Source: Bacteroidota bacterium | GTDB taxonomy: Bacteria; Bacteroidota; Bacteroidia; Chitinophagales; Saprospiraceae | DNA length: 64,000 bases | Direction of reading: 5' to 3' | NCBI GenBank assembly: GCA_017858735.1 | Contig: JAFMBH010000002.1 | Location: 85,363 to 149,362 of the forward strand | Part shown: positions 18,954-27,818 of the stretch, piece after piece | Numbering within the stretch: position 1 is the first letter of the stretch | Layout of the letters: each line of letters begins with the position of its first letter | Translations under genes and position numbers: made by a program | The notes under the pieces: model-generated | The model's input: only the letters and a program-made list of their open reading frames with translations | Told to the model about the DNA's origin: nothing | Database searches by the model: none

Positions 18954-19727
18954 TTAAAGCAAATAAGGACTACCGTGTAAATGTTGTCCTCCGTCCAGGT
19001 AAATAGTATCACCGGTCAGATAATCAGCGGCTTGTGTACTTAAAAAAAGCGTTAAGGATGCTACTTCGTCCACTCGACCCAATCTCTTGGCGGGAATATT
19101 TTCTGCCAGGCCATGTAACATTTGTGGTGGATAGTTGTCCAGGCCGGATGATAAAATGATCCCAGGGGCAATGGCGTTAATTTGAATATTGTATTTACTC
19201 CATTCTACGGCCAGCGATTTAGTTAGATTATCCACACCAGCTCTCGCGGCACCAGTATGAACCATTCCTGGAAATCCTCTGTAAATGTTTACGATAATAG
19301 TGACGATTTTTCCTTCTTTTTGAGGGATGAAAAATTGATTTGCCATGGTCTGGGTCATAAACCAGGTGCCATTTAAATTATTATTAATGACAGCGAGCCA
19401 GCCTTTTTCAGTAATATCTTCTGCAGGCGAGAGGAATTGGCCCCCCGCGTTATTTATTAATATATCTAATCGACCGGTTTTTTCTTTAATGAAATTGGCT
19501 AAATCTAAGATTTGTGCTGTTTCCCTAATATCTGTCGTTTTCTCAAAACAAGTGCCCAAAAGGCTTAGTTCCTCTATGGCCGCCTTTAATTTGGCTTCTT
19601 TTCGTCCACAAATAAATACGGTTGCCCCTGCTTTTAGAAACTGAGCGGCAATTTCTTTACCAATTCCCGTTCCGCCACCCGTTACTAAAACAGACTTATT
19701 TTTAAACAAATCATCTCTGAAAATCAT
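18954..19727 (-). CDS. PECR-like trans-2-enoyl-CoA reductase (SDR)
   Basis: 257 residues. TGGGTGIG cofactor motif and NNAGGQFLSPAEDITEKGW, a block very close to that of animal peroxisomal trans-2-enoyl-CoA reductase (PECR). The usual YxxxK is replaced by TGAAR in HTGAARAGVDNLTKSLAVEW, which is a mark of the PECR/2,4-dienoyl-CoA reductase branch and not a defect. NIQINAIAPG and the C-terminal TGDTIYLDGG follow. It would reduce an enoyl-CoA with NADPH. Its start overlaps the monooxygenase stop by ATGA, so the two are translationally coupled. Confidence 0.88.
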   Translation of the reverse strand: MIFRDDLFKNKSVLVTGGGTGIGKEIAAQFLKAGATVFICGRKEAKLKAAIEELSLLGTCFEKTTDIRETAQILDLANFIKEKTGRLDILINNAGGQFLSPAEDITEKGWLAVINNNLNGTWFMTQTMANQFFIPQKEGKIVTIIVNIYRGFPGMVHTGAARAGVDNLTKSLAVEWSKYNIQINAIAPGIILSSGLDNYPPQMLHGLAENIPAKRLGRVDEVASLTLFLSTQAADYLTGDTIYLDGGQHLHGSPYLL

Positions 19728-21067
19728 GCCGTTTCAAATTTATTTTTTCTTAATTCTTTTTTTAATTTATTCATAAAAGACTGATAATGCACTTCTATGG
19801 TGTGTCTTTTTGCTGAAAGGAATTCTTTTGAAATGTCATTTGCATCCTTTTCTGCTAATAATTTTAAATCACCCTCTGGCTTCCATTTTTTCATAATATA
19901 CTTCGCTGCTAATTTAGCCTGATAATCACTTAAGGGCCAAACAGCGCCTTGTGGTTGAAATAAACCAATGAAAATCAAGTTTTTATAATCAGGGTGAAAC
20001 ATTCTCAAATAGAGCGGCACGCTATCTCCCTCTTCCCATTGAATGAACTGTTTACTAAAAAAGGGGAAACTAATTTTATAACCTGTAGCAGCTATGATAG
20101 TATCAAAATTTTCATGTTTACCATCTTGAAAATATACTTCTTTATCTTCGATTTTTTTGATGCCAGTCCTTGGGGTAACCTTTCCGTGTCTTATTTTATA
20201 TAATAATTCAGAATTTAGGGTTGGATGAACCTTAGTCACTGCAAAATCTGGCTCGGGTAGCCCATAATCTTTGTATCGCCCAACCTGAATAAAAACAGAC
20301 AATCGCCGGAGAGGATTGGATATAAAGGTGGGAAGCCATGCCATGCCCTTATTAAAAGTATCTGTAGGTTTTCCAAGAAAAAATTTGGGAATGATATATT
20401 GAGGATTTCTAACAGAAATGGCAGTGTATTCGGCCACCCGGCTTATTTCAACAGCACAGTCACATCCTGAATTTCCCGCTCCAACGACTAAGACTTTTTT
20501 TTCCGTAAACGGTTTATTTGTCTTATAAAGGTGCGAATGTATTAATTCTCCTTTAAAAGAGGTAAGTTCCTCTGGAATTCTCGGTTTTGAATGATGACCA
20601 TTGGCAATAAGCAGGTAATCAAACATTCTAATCTCGCCAGTACTCAAAGTGAGTTCCCATCGTTCATTCTCCTGGATTTTTGCCTCTATGACCCGCGTAT
20701 TAAATTGAATATGAGGGAATAAATTAAAATGGGTAGCATAATCATGAAAATAACGCCATACTTGTTGGTGTGACGGATAGTCCGGATAATTTTCGGGCAT
20801 GGGGAAATCCTCAAAGGACGACATCGTTTTCGAACTTATAATGTGGGTGGTTTCACACACACTGGAATGAGATTCCTTTTCAGAGAAAAGCCAGTTTCCC
20901 CCAATTTGATCATTTTGTTCAAAACAAATAACTTTACCAACATTGGCTTGAATCATGTTTTTTAAGGTCGTAAGTCCTGAACAACCTGCCCCAATGATGG
21001 CAATAGATGGTTTATTTGGGTATTCTTTGCTTAACATTGTTATTTGCTTGTTTTTATCAGCTTTCAT
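19724..21067 (-). CDS. flavin-containing monooxygenase (FMO-type)
   Basis: 447 residues. FAD site GAGCSG (26-31), NADPH site VVGAGNSGCD near 195, and the FMO fingerprint FxGxxxHxxxY as FKGELIHSHLY (171-181), with Tyr in place of the Trp of Baeyer-Villiger enzymes. It would insert one oxygen atom into a soft nucleophile or carbonyl. A second Met (MLSKEY) at codon 11 is an alternative start nearer the usual family N terminus. First gene of the five-gene minus-strand run; 92 bp from the divergent peptidase gene, so the promoter must lie in that gap. Confidence 0.9.
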   Translation of the reverse strand: MKADKNKQITMLSKEYPNKPSIAIIGAGCSGLTTLKNMIQANVGKVICFEQNDQIGGNWLFSEKESHSSVCETTHIISSKTMSSFEDFPMPENYPDYPSHQQVWRYFHDYATHFNLFPHIQFNTRVIEAKIQENERWELTLSTGEIRMFDYLLIANGHHSKPRIPEELTSFKGELIHSHLYKTNKPFTEKKVLVVGAGNSGCDCAVEISRVAEYTAISVRNPQYIIPKFFLGKPTDTFNKGMAWLPTFISNPLRRLSVFIQVGRYKDYGLPEPDFAVTKVHPTLNSELLYKIRHGKVTPRTGIKKIEDKEVYFQDGKHENFDTIIAATGYKISFPFFSKQFIQWEEGDSVPLYLRMFHPDYKNLIFIGLFQPQGAVWPLSDYQAKLAAKYIMKKWKPEGDLKLLAEKDANDISKEFLSAKRHTIEVHYQSFMNKLKKELRKNKFETA

Positions 21068-21159
21068 AAATATGGTAAAAATTATCTAAAAAAGAAAGGC
21101 TTTTTACATTCTGACACATTTTTATTACTTTTAATTTTCACAAACCTTATTTTAATATT

Positions 21160-23751
21160 ATGAAGCAACTATTTATCTCATTTCTATTGTCACTTACTTT
21201 TTTAGGCGGGTTAGCAGGCCAAAAAGTACCTTTATCTTATTATTTGCCTGAAATAGAATACCAGGCAAATATTCCTACTCCTGAAGCATTTTTTGGTTTT
21301 CAGGTGGGTGACTGGCATCTTTCTCATGACCAGCTTGTGTCATACCTCAAACACATTTCTTCGCTTTCTTCTAAAGCGAAATGGGTTGAACATGGCAGAA
21401 CCTACGAGGGAAGACCTTTGATTCACTTGGTTATTACCTCGGAGGAGAATCACAAAAATCTGGAAGCTCTTCGTTTAAAACACGTGGCTAATACTAATCC
21501 GGAACAATCTGCAAAGTTGAATCTTGAGGAGGTACCGCTCGTTTTTTATCTGGGAAATGCCATCCACGGGAATGAAGCCAGTGGATTCAATGCCGGTCCA
21601 TTGGTCGCCTATTATATGCTGGCTGGCAAAAGTCAGTCTATTGACAAATTCCTGGAAAAATGTATTCTCATTTTTGACCCAAGTTTAAATCCAGATGGTG
21701 CGCAACGTTTTTCTACCTGGGCAAATATGCATAAAAATGAAAATTTAACAGGTGATAATCAAGACAGAGAATATAATGAAACCTGGCCTGGTGGTCGTTC
21801 TAATCATTATTGGTTTGATTTGAATAGAGACTGGTTGTCCATGGCTCACCCGGAAAGTAGGGGTAGAATTTCCATTTTTCATCACTGGAAACCTAATGTT
21901 TTAACAGATCATCATGAAATGGGTACCAATGCGACTTTTTTCTTTATGCCCGGTGTGCCGAGTAGAGTAAATCCTAATACGCCAAAGAAAAATCAACAAC
22001 TAACAGCTAAAATTGGTCAGTATCACGTGAAGGCCTTAGATAAAATAGGTTCTCTTTATTATTCAGAGGAAGGATATGACGATTTTTACTACGGTAAAGG
22101 TTCTACTTTTCCAGATGCCAACGGATGTATCGGCATTCTTTTTGAACAGGCCAGCTCGAGAGGACATTTGCAACAATCGGAAAATGGACCTCTTGCTTTT
22201 CCCTTTACTATAAGAAATCAGGTAGTTACCGCGCTTTCTTCCCTGGAAGCTGCGTCTGAATTGCGCGTTGAGTTGTTAGAGCATCAAAGGGAATTCTTCC
22301 AGATCGCAAAAAAGGAGGCAGCAGCAGATACGAGAAAGGCCATTGTTTTTGGTGATAAATTTGATCCGGCCAGGGTAAATCATTTTATCGAAATATTGAG
22401 AAGGCAGCAAATTAAAGTTCATCATCTGGCTAAACCAGTGGCAGTTGATGGTAAATCGTTCGAGCCTTCTTCCTCTTTCATTATTCCAATGGAACAGGAT
22501 CAATATAAGCTGATATTAGGCGCTTTTCAGGTGTTAAATCAATTTGAGGATAGTATTTTTTACGATATCTCTACCTGGACTTTACCTCATGCATTTAATC
22601 TTGCTTATCAGTATTTGCCAAAAGCTGGATTTGATAATGCCTTGTTTGGTAAGGAAATCGTCGGATTAACACCGGATATGAATCCTCTGCCCGCAGTTTC
22701 AATGTCTCAGTATGCCTATTTGATGGAATGGGATAATTATTATGCGCCCAAAGCATTGTATCATATTCAGAAGGCGGGAATCAGAACAAAAGTATTTAGA
22801 GAGGGTATGACGCTGGGAGATAAAAAATATCAACCGGGAACGATTATGATTCCTGTACAAAATCAGGTATTGTCGCCAGAAAAAATACATGCTGTCCTTG
22901 CTGAAGCATCAAATAGCAGTAAGGTTGTTATTGAAGCGGTGAATACTGGTTTTACCATTAAAGGAATTGATTTGGGAAGTAATGGTTTGACAACCCTGGA
23001 AATGCCTAAAGTGGCTATAATCGTTGGGGAGGGAACTACCTCTTCTACTGTAGGTGAGGTTTGGCATCTTCTGGATCAAAGATATGGCATGGTAGTGAAT
23101 AAATTAGAGGTAAACAGGCTTTCAAGGTCTGATTTGTCCAGGTATAATGTCATTGTATTAGGTGGGGGTTCTTACCAGGGCCTGGGAACAGCGGGTGCTG
23201 CACAAATAAAAGAATTTGTCCAGGGTGGGGGTACTGTAGTAGGTATTCAAAACGCTATAAACTGGTTGAAAAGCCAAAATTTAGTATCTGTTACTTACCG
23301 TGAAGTTCCCAACAGCGAAAAAAATCGCAGACCTTACAGCGCTATGACAAACGATTTGTTTTCCCTTGAAATTCCAGGTACTATTTTTGAAGCAGATTTA
23401 GATATTTCACATCCTCTTGGATTTGGCTACAGACAAAGTAAAATTCCCGTTTTTAGAGATGGTGATTTAATTCTTGAGCCTTCAAAAAATCTTTATGCAT
23501 CCCCACTGGTCTATACACAAAATCCATTGTTAAGTGGCTATTTACCAAGAAAATACATTGGTAAAATGGGAGGTACTGCAGGAATTATTGTAGGAAGTGT
23601 AGGTACTGGAAAAATAATTATGATGGCTGATAATCCTAATTTCAGAGAACATTGGTTCGGGACAAATAAGTTATTCGCCAACGCCATTTTCTTCCCTAAA
23701 GCTATAAATAGCATGGGAACAGAATCGGCTCCCCGAACAGGAAACGAATAA
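21160..23751 (+). CDS. secreted M14 family zinc carboxypeptidase-like protein
   Basis: 863 residues with a signal peptide (1-20, before QKVPLSYY). M14 zinc ligands HGNE at 136-139, a later His in DHHEMGTNATFFF, and catalytic-type Glu in GILFEQASSRG. After the peptidase domain (about 50-400) the region 640-830 (VAIIVGEGTTSSTVGEV...YNVIVLGGGSYQGL) looks like a class I glutamine-amidotransferase-like Rossmann domain, as in other large bacterial M14 proteins. Predicted role: digestion of external peptides. It is larger than and only distantly related to the M14 gene at 11699. Confidence 0.9.
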   Translation: MKQLFISFLLSLTFLGGLAGQKVPLSYYLPEIEYQANIPTPEAFFGFQVGDWHLSHDQLVSYLKHISSLSSKAKWVEHGRTYEGRPLIHLVITSEENHKNLEALRLKHVANTNPEQSAKLNLEEVPLVFYLGNAIHGNEASGFNAGPLVAYYMLAGKSQSIDKFLEKCILIFDPSLNPDGAQRFSTWANMHKNENLTGDNQDREYNETWPGGRSNHYWFDLNRDWLSMAHPESRGRISIFHHWKPNVLTDHHEMGTNATFFFMPGVPSRVNPNTPKKNQQLTAKIGQYHVKALDKIGSLYYSEEGYDDFYYGKGSTFPDANGCIGILFEQASSRGHLQQSENGPLAFPFTIRNQVVTALSSLEAASELRVELLEHQREFFQIAKKEAAADTRKAIVFGDKFDPARVNHFIEILRRQQIKVHHLAKPVAVDGKSFEPSSSFIIPMEQDQYKLILGAFQVLNQFEDSIFYDISTWTLPHAFNLAYQYLPKAGFDNALFGKEIVGLTPDMNPLPAVSMSQYAYLMEWDNYYAPKALYHIQKAGIRTKVFREGMTLGDKKYQPGTIMIPVQNQVLSPEKIHAVLAEASNSSKVVIEAVNTGFTIKGIDLGSNGLTTLEMPKVAIIVGEGTTSSTVGEVWHLLDQRYGMVVNKLEVNRLSRSDLSRYNVIVLGGGSYQGLGTAGAAQIKEFVQGGGTVVGIQNAINWLKSQNLVSVTYREVPNSEKNRRPYSAMTNDLFSLEIPGTIFEADLDISHPLGFGYRQSKIPVFRDGDLILEPSKNLYASPLVYTQNPLLSGYLPRKYIGKMGGTAGIIVGSVGTGKIIMMADNPNFREHWFGTNKLFANAIFFPKAINSMGTESAPRTGNE

Positions 23752-23790
23752 TTCACAATAGACATGTGACCCCTCCGGGGTCAGGACACT

Positions 23791-23893
23791 ATTTAAAAAT
23801 AACCTTTCGAATCAAACCAACGACGTTATAGTTAATCCTCGAAATCCTGAAAATCCTGATTCAAACCAATGGCTGCTGCGCGCAAAATTTCCC
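23791..23893 (+). repeat. duplicated right half of dispersed repeat
   Basis: This stretch is a near-identical direct copy of 24088-24191: both run from ATTTAAAAAT through CGAATCAAACCAACGACGTTAT and the AATCCTG triplet to GGCTGCTGCGCGCAAAATTT. It lacks the left arm and the central palindrome, so it is a partial copy placed just left of the full element. Confidence 0.85.
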
Positions 23894-23947
23894 ACTAAGA
23901 CTGAGGGAGTTGCTTGTTTTTGGGGGATGTTTCCTGTAACTAATTTT

Positions 23948-24205
23948 GAATCAGGATTTACAGGATTTCCAGGATTACAGAGGACGTCTTCGTTTTTAAA
24001 GTAATGGTGATTTGTAGATTATTACTTTACATCCTTCTTTTCGCCGATGCGTAACGCATCGGCGAGGGGCCGGTAAATGAAAGCAAGATTTAAAAATAAT
24101 CTTTCGAATCAAACCAACGACGTTATGTTTAATCCTGGAAATCCTGAAAATCCTGATTCAAACAATTGGCTGCTGCGCGCAAAATTTCCACCCAAGCATG
24201 CGTGC
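23948..24205 (+). repeat. dispersed palindromic repeat, full copy A
   Basis: Left arm 23948-23977 and right arm 24130-24159 are inverted copies of each other at 29 of 30 positions. Each arm holds three AATCCTG-type units with a 9-bp period. The centre (24041-24065) is a 25-nt palindrome with 12-bp arms around a single A. About 45 bp right of the right arm is also shared with copy B. Inverted similarity continues inward (ACGTC..CGGTTTG on the left in copy B against its complement on the right). No coding capacity is seen. Likely a non-autonomous mobile element or a structured RNA-forming repeat. Confidence 0.85.
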
Positions 24206-24297
24206 TTAGTATTTTATTTTTCCTATTATCGAAGGGCTGGTATCCTTTCGCGAGGGTAGTCGCTCTTTAAAGGCTTGTTGGCTTCACAGCCCATTTT

Positions 24298-24891
24298 TTA
24301 TATCTTATACGCTGCGGCGTATCTTGCGATATACTTTCCTAAAATATCAAATTCAAGATTTACGGGATCGCCTTCTTGTAAAGATTTAAAACTCGTATTT
24401 TCATAAGTGTAGGGAATAATGGCTACTTGAAAAGCAGATGAAGTAGGATTTATAACCGTTAAACTTACCCCGTTGATGCATACTGACCCTTTATCGACCA
24501 ATAAATGCTTGTTCTCTTCGGGAAAGTTGAAAGTGAAAATCCAGGAACCATCTTTATCTAATACACTATTTACGATGCCCACCGTATCTACGTGACCTTG
24601 GACCAAATGGCCGTCAAAGCGAGATAAACCAGACATGGCTCTTTCCAAATTGATAGATTCACCCATTTTCAAAGCACCCAGATTGCTTCTTAGTAAGGTT
24701 TCGTCAATAGAAGTAACATGGTGTTTACCATTTTCTATGGCAGTAACGGTAAGGCAAACGCCATTGTGTGCAAGACTTTGATCCACTTTTAATTCATTGG
24801 ATATAGCGGAGGAAATGGTGAATTCTTTATTAGAGCCATTCAGCCTGATTTCTTCCACTATGCCCATGGTTTCTATAATTCCTGTAAACAT
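24298..24891 (-). CDS. ribE: riboflavin synthase alpha chain
   Basis: 197 residues, standard length. Starts with the invariant MFTGIIETMG, followed by two lumazine-binding barrels (about 1-90 and 95-185) with NGVCLTV and INGVSLTV in matching places and GHLVQGHVDTVG at the domain join. It dismutates two 6,7-dimethyl-8-ribityllumazine molecules to riboflavin. The gene starts 8 bp after the stop of the adhesin gene, so it seems to be the distal gene of that unit, with no FMN riboswitch in the gap. Confidence 0.96.
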   Translation of the reverse strand: MFTGIIETMGIVEEIRLNGSNKEFTISSAISNELKVDQSLAHNGVCLTVTAIENGKHHVTSIDETLLRSNLGALKMGESINLERAMSGLSRFDGHLVQGHVDTVGIVNSVLDKDGSWIFTFNFPEENKHLLVDKGSVCINGVSLTVINPTSSAFQVAIIPYTYENTSFKSLQEGDPVNLEFDILGKYIARYAAAYKI

Positions 24892-24899
24892 AAATTTCT

Positions 24900-27716
24900 T
24901 TAATCGTTTCCGTTTTGTAATTCAATATATCCACTCAGGGTGCCTCCAAATGGAACAACACCATCGGTTCCATTTTCAAAAACTTTACAAACATAGTAAT
25001 AAGTGCCCGAGGGTAATTTTTGTCCTTGTAGCTGATTGCCATTCCAGTTAATAGCCGGATCTGTTGTTTGAAAAACAAGTTGCCCCCATCTGTTAAACAC
25101 CTTAAAATCGACAGAAGCAATAAAACATGACTTTCTTGGTTTAAAAAAGTCATTATTACCGTCATCGTTAGGCGTAAACGCGTTGGGAAGGTCATAAACG
25201 GGGCAATTAACGGAACAAACCTGGCTGCTTGGCTTACTTTCATTACCATTATTATCGAAAGCCGTCAATCGGTAACAACCAGCAAGCCCATTTACAGGAG
25301 CATGTCTGGTGGAACTCACATTGGCTCCGGTGATTGTTTTAACCTTTTCCTCTGGTTTTCCAACACCTGTAGAATAATAAAGGTAATAGCCAGCAATATC
25401 CGTATCGTTACAACCCGGCGTTTTAGTCCAGTTTAACTCATTACCCGTTGAGGCGATTTCATCGCAATCGGGATAATTCCCCGTTTCGCAAAAATTATTC
25501 ACCTTTAAAACAGGCGGACAAGGAGGAACATTGTCCCTGGGTGTAACACATATTTCCTGTGAAAAATTAATTATAGGGTCTGGTAAGCCAGACACGCCGT
25601 AGGTTCCCCAACTTTTAATCAAATAACAATAGGATCTCCCATTCGTCAGATTCTCATCGGTGAACGTTTTTTGATTTGTAAATCCAATAGAATCAAAAAC
25701 ACCGGCATTATTCTTCCTGTAAATGGTAAATCCATAATTTTCCCAGGTTGTTTGAAAATTCCAACCAAGAAAAGAAGATTTATCTGACCCTGAACCCGTT
25801 AAAAATACAGATGAGGTAGGATTAGTAGTACCCTGAATACGATTATTTGGACCAGTTACAAGGGTTATTTTATAAGAATAGGCATTTTTTTCAGTATCCA
25901 CCGAAGCATCCTCAAAACAGGTATCACTTAGGGTAAAAAAAGATAAAGCAGGGGTACTTCTCCAAATTTCACTGAAAGTCGCTGGATTATTACCTGTCCC
26001 TCTGGTTAAAACAAAGGTGTAAGGCGGAGGATTATTAATGGTGTCTAATACATCAGCTTTTGGCCTTATCCAGCAAATTTTCATCAGCCCATTTACAGCC
26101 GTTTTTTTAACATTTACCTCAATAGGTAGGGGTAAATCCCTTCCAAGTTGAATACATATCTCTTCTGAGGGTAAACTTTCCACCAGGTTGTAAGCATATC
26201 GACCATTAGGCGTGGTTCTTGCAAATTCTGCGAGAATCCTGTAGCAATAGGTTTTACCTGATTCAATAGATTTATCCTCATAAACATATCGATTATTTTG
26301 AATGTTAAGGATACTGAAATCGGTTAATTGCGTATAACCTTTGCCAGCAAGACCGGGTTGACAGGTATCGAGCGGAAACTGGCTGGTATTTACTTTTCTC
26401 CATACCGTAAATCCTCTAAAGTAATTTCCACCCACTGTATCACAGGCGTAGGGTTTCCCCCAGCTTAAGAGAATTGATTGTGGATTACTTTTTATCTGGA
26501 GGTCCTTTGGGGGCGGGCCTACTACCTTTATCCGTACTGTTTTTAGAATAGCCAATCCGGAGGAATCGGGAAAAAAGTTGTCTTGAGCTTTGAAGACGAC
26601 AGAGTAATATTGCTCTGAAATATGTTCACAGGAGGTTTTCCAGGTGAACACCTTGGTTACTGGATCTTGTTCAAAGAAACGGCCTGGGGGTAGAAAAGTG
26701 GCTGGACTCGGCTGAACCACAAAAGGTCCTCCTAAGGCAGTCAGTTTTACTCTTTGATTTGTTTCAATCAATGGTGCTGTTGCAGTAACCTCAAAACGCA
26801 GGGTTTCTCCCGCAATGACGCATATTTCGTCAAATGGAACTTCGATCTCAGGGGGCAGATTATCGCAATTCTTTATAAGTATTTGCATATCCCTTATGAT
26901 GGTATCAATAGGGAAACCATCGCGGTATTCTACAATAAAAATGGACAAGTTATATTCACCCGCGCGCTGAGGAGCGTCCCATACAATATCGCCTGTAACT
27001 GAATTGAGGGTCAAATTATTTTTAGGTCCCGGGCTGATATTACTTGGGAATATATAATTTGGGACCGCTAATCCTACATCTTGCAGAGGAACAGAAAAAT
27101 GATACGATAAACTATCACCGTCACTATCATAAGCATTAGGATTGTGTATGAATTTCTGTCCTACACAACCTATATCAATTGGAGGTTGTAAAAGTACCGG
27201 GGTATTGTTACAACCCTGGAATTGAGGATTTGGAAAAGAGTAGGTGGTTTGGATGTGAAATCTGATCTGTTCAGAATTGGGATAATTAACATTTAAAATA
27301 CCTCCATTTCTGTTCGGATCCGTGGTTGAAATTACATAAGTACCTCTGGACGGAAAGGTATGATATGCAATATAAATATTCCTTTTTGTATCATTTTCAA
27401 GAGGTTCTCCCTTTGGAACGCTTCCACCTCCGTTGGAACGGCCTACTTTTTCGCATTTTCCGTCACCCCAGCAAATGAAAAGAGTATCTCTGTCTGCCTG
27501 AATACTACTGGTCTTTGTATAAGTAGTAATTGTGGCTCTTATGGTAAGACTGGAGGTACAATCGCCTACTTGTGAAATAGAGATTTCGCCTGCTCTATTA
27601 TGGGTAGCATATATGTTAGGAATAAATATTACAAAAAGGACGAGTAAAAAAAGACCCCTTTGAAGGACATTATTCCGAAAGTCTGACTGGAAAAAACAGT
27701 TGAATTTATTCGGCAT
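24900..27716 (-). CDS. T9SS-secreted FN3-like protein with gliding-motility C-terminal domain
   Basis: 938 residues. Signal peptide near residues 20-37 (FLLVLFVIFIPNIYA) before THNRAGEISI, an opening common to a family of large Bacteroidota surface proteins. Two cadherin/PKD-like domains follow (to about 410), then four fibronectin-III-like modules (about 410-840) with Cys pairs, and the type B sorting domain (LPNAFTPNDDGNNDFF...FNRWGQLVFQT...LPSGTYYY). It should be exported by the type IX system and be surface-bound. It differs in repeats from the other two adhesins here. Confidence 0.92.
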   Translation of the reverse strand: MPNKFNCFFQSDFRNNVLQRGLFLLVLFVIFIPNIYATHNRAGEISISQVGDCTSSLTIRATITTYTKTSSIQADRDTLFICWGDGKCEKVGRSNGGGSVPKGEPLENDTKRNIYIAYHTFPSRGTYVISTTDPNRNGGILNVNYPNSEQIRFHIQTTYSFPNPQFQGCNNTPVLLQPPIDIGCVGQKFIHNPNAYDSDGDSLSYHFSVPLQDVGLAVPNYIFPSNISPGPKNNLTLNSVTGDIVWDAPQRAGEYNLSIFIVEYRDGFPIDTIIRDMQILIKNCDNLPPEIEVPFDEICVIAGETLRFEVTATAPLIETNQRVKLTALGGPFVVQPSPATFLPPGRFFEQDPVTKVFTWKTSCEHISEQYYSVVFKAQDNFFPDSSGLAILKTVRIKVVGPPPKDLQIKSNPQSILLSWGKPYACDTVGGNYFRGFTVWRKVNTSQFPLDTCQPGLAGKGYTQLTDFSILNIQNNRYVYEDKSIESGKTYCYRILAEFARTTPNGRYAYNLVESLPSEEICIQLGRDLPLPIEVNVKKTAVNGLMKICWIRPKADVLDTINNPPPYTFVLTRGTGNNPATFSEIWRSTPALSFFTLSDTCFEDASVDTEKNAYSYKITLVTGPNNRIQGTTNPTSSVFLTGSGSDKSSFLGWNFQTTWENYGFTIYRKNNAGVFDSIGFTNQKTFTDENLTNGRSYCYLIKSWGTYGVSGLPDPIINFSQEICVTPRDNVPPCPPVLKVNNFCETGNYPDCDEIASTGNELNWTKTPGCNDTDIAGYYLYYSTGVGKPEEKVKTITGANVSSTRHAPVNGLAGCYRLTAFDNNGNESKPSSQVCSVNCPVYDLPNAFTPNDDGNNDFFKPRKSCFIASVDFKVFNRWGQLVFQTTDPAINWNGNQLQGQKLPSGTYYYVCKVFENGTDGVVPFGGTLSGYIELQNGND

Positions 27717-27818
27717 CGTTCTATTATTATGCGTTTATTCCAATATACAATTTTATTGGTTAACGCCGATTATTTTTTTATATAAATAGAAAAATGAAGG
27801 CTTTAGTTCAATATTTGA

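Larger units (their letters stand above)
23752..24297. other. 546-bp intergenic region filled by repeat element
   Basis: No gene is supported here. It holds a perfect 7-bp hairpin TGACCCC-TCC-GGGGTCA (23767-23783) without a T-tract, one duplicated right half of the dispersed repeat (23791-23893), a full copy (23948-24205), and a weak hairpin near 24230-24250. The 60-codon ORF at 24077 runs through the repeat and was not accepted. Confidence 0.8.

Noticed and set aside
18954-19727. Loss of the SDR catalytic Tyr as a sign of an inactive enzyme
   Set aside because: The PECR/dienoyl-CoA reductase branch naturally lacks the YxxxK Tyr, and the rest of the protein matches that branch.
23767-23783. 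Perfect hairpin TGACCCC/GGGGTCA after the M14 gene as a terminator
   Set aside because: No T-tract follows on either strand, so it is noted only as a hairpin in the intergenic entry.
24077-24259. 60-codon plus-strand ORF in the intergenic region
   Set aside because: It runs through the dispersed repeat and its inverted arm (the NPGNPENPDSNN part is simply AATCCTG units read in frame); no homologous frame is kept in copy B.
23761-24300. CRISPR array suggested by the AATCCTG units
   Set aside because: The 9-bp units are contiguous, with no unique spacers and no cas genes in the window.
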